Shown piece by piece: positions 62,957 to 64,000 of a stretch of DNA of 64,000 nucleotides (its first letter is position 1; each line of letters begins with the position of its first letter). The stretch comes from Aliikangiella sp. G2MR2-5 (GTDB lineage Bacteria > Pseudomonadota > Gammaproteobacteria > Enterobacterales > Kangiellaceae), in the NCBI RefSeq assembly GCF_015687155.1, contig NZ_JADPQF010000001.1, positions 1,240,001-1,304,000 of the forward strand. The letters are read 5' to 3'. The notes under the pieces are model-generated. The model searched no databases and was not told the origin of the DNA. It worked only from the letters and a program-made list of their open reading frames with translations. Made by a program: the position numbers and the translations under genes.

Positions 62957-63982
62957 TCAATTTGAACTTTTTAGCCGATTAAGATAAGCCTTAACTGCTT
63001 TGTTGTGTTCCTCAAGCGTTTCACTAAATTTATGTCCACCATCTCCGGTAGCGACAAAGTAAAGCCACTCACCACCCGCTGGGTTTAAAGCGGCGTGAAT
63101 AGCTTCTTTTCCCGGCATAGCTATTGGTGTCGGAGGTAACCCTCTGATAACGTATGTATTATACGCAGTCGGCGTTCTCAAGTGTTTGTAAGTTATATCC
63201 CCGTCAAATTCAGGACCAATTCCATAAATAACTGTGGGATCGGTTTGCAACCTCATATTCTTCTGAAGTCTTCTCACGAAAACACCTGCAATCATATCTC
63301 TTTCAGAGGCTATTCCGGTCTCTTTCTCGATTATTGAAGCCATTATCAACGCTTCATAGGCAGATTCATAAGGCAAGCCCTCTGAACGATTTTGCCACAG
63401 TTCGTTAAGTACATTATTCATCTTCTGGTTTGCCTGCTTTAGCAAAGCCAATGCCGAAGCGCCTTTTGTATAATAGTAAGTATCCGGAAATAACCAGCCT
63501 TCTAATTTATCGTGTTTAATAGACAGTTTGTTCAGTAAGTCAGCCTCTGACTCTCCCCAGTCCTGCTCCAGCTTACTTTCCTCAGCAAGTTTATTTAATA
63601 TTTGAAAACTGTTGGCTCCTTCAACGATGGTAAAGGGATACTGGATAACCTTTCCTTTACTTATTTTTTCCATTAAAGATACCGGGGTATCTGATTCGTC
63701 AAGCAGGTATTCTCCCAATTTCAATTTGCTTCGCTCAGGATTTAAGTAGCAGTAAAGGCGTAGATAGTAGTAGTTTGAAATAATTTTTTTCTGGGTCAGC
63801 TCTTTTGCTAAAGAGGATAAGCCTTGTCCTTTTTTAACAATAACCTGAGCATTTCTATCAATTTTAAGAGGCTCTGAAAGAAAGCGTTGATAGGAGAAAT
63901 ATTGCCAATAAACAGCAAAAAATATGGCCAAAAGCAAAGCACCAAAAATAAATCGAAATGATAGAAAAGCTTTTAAAGACAT
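62957..63982 (-). CDS. mltG: Endolytic murein transglycosylase MltG
   Basis: MltG terminates nascent glycan strands during peptidoglycan synthesis. The 341-residue protein has an N-terminal transmembrane helix (about 9-28), a LysM-like subdomain (about 45-95; VIVKKGQGLSSLAKEL) and the YceG domain with catalytic Glu219 in ASIIEKETG. It ends YFVATGDGGHKFSETLEEHNKAVKAY. It starts 18 bp from the window end; pabC is usually upstream and would lie beyond base 64000. Confidence 0.94.
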   Translation of the reverse strand: MSLKAFLSFRFIFGALLLAIFFAVYWQYFSYQRFLSEPLKIDRNAQVIVKKGQGLSSLAKELTQKKIISNYYYLRLYCYLNPERSKLKLGEYLLDESDTPVSLMEKISKGKVIQYPFTIVEGANSFQILNKLAEESKLEQDWGESEADLLNKLSIKHDKLEGWLFPDTYYYTKGASALALLKQANQKMNNVLNELWQNRSEGLPYESAYEALIMASIIEKETGIASERDMIAGVFVRRLQKNMRLQTDPTVIYGIGPEFDGDITYKHLRTPTAYNTYVIRGLPPTPIAMPGKEAIHAALNPAGGEWLYFVATGDGGHKFSETLEEHNKAVKAYLNRLKSSN

Positions 63983-64000
63983 GGATACATATTTCTTATT

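Overview
The window is about 64 kb of AT-rich (roughly 40-42% G+C by eye) chromosome from a free-living, probably marine gammaproteobacterium. The evidence is conserved gene order: yoaA-tsaB; folC-dedD-cvpA-purF; gltX divergent from a tRNA-Val; and mltG-tmk-holB-pilZ-tatD. AcnB, SthA, UspE, AstE and Prc are also present. A Kangiellaceae/Aliikangiella-like source is a guess from overall flavour only. No insertion sequence, prophage, CRISPR array or rRNA is visible, and coding density is high.

Layout. 1-5308: the 5' end of a Lon-family protease, two small low-complexity proteins, a membrane protein, and an operon of a putative PD-(D/E)XK nuclease-fold protein, the YoaA helicase and TsaB. 5566-14847: housekeeping metabolism (sthA, acnB, folC, dedD, cvpA, purF, a PlsC-like acyltransferase). 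14897-24889: a beta-propeller sensor with a degenerate GGDEF domain, gamma-glutamyltransferase, an NtrB/NtrC-like two-component pair, a ZIP-like transporter and a D-2-hydroxyacid dehydrogenase. 25232-34757: tRNA-Val, gltX, an M23 peptidase, astE, a putative outer-membrane barrel, YjbR, a second AstE-like deacylase, mgtE and a DAACS symporter. 34958-37953: two secreted serine hydrolases. 38233-44097: a signalling island. 44232-52415: two amidohydrolases, a membrane AraC regulator, a TonB-dependent receptor and a substrate-binding lipoprotein. 52454-64000: a plant-type dapA, prc, gcdH, a YiiX-like cysteine hydrolase, uspE, and the tatD-pilZ-holB-tmk-mltG cluster.

The most interesting part is 38233-41869 on the minus strand, a compact stressosome-type partner-switching operon. 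It encodes a minimal RsbR (STAS domain with only a short N-terminal tail), RsbS, RsbT, and a 623-residue protein joining an RsbX-type PP2C phosphatase to a complete histidine kinase. A single-domain response regulator lies downstream. In the arrangements I recall, RsbX and the kinase are separate proteins; here reset phosphatase and output kinase share one chain. A divergent OmpR-type two-component pair starts 283 bp away, behind an 11-bp direct repeat.

Other leads are the nuclease-fold protein coupled to YoaA, a DapA that looks like the plant enzyme, a perfect palindrome upstream of gcdH, and a 19-bp tandem repeat between convergent genes. Family assignments come from reading motifs in translated sequence; no database search was possible.
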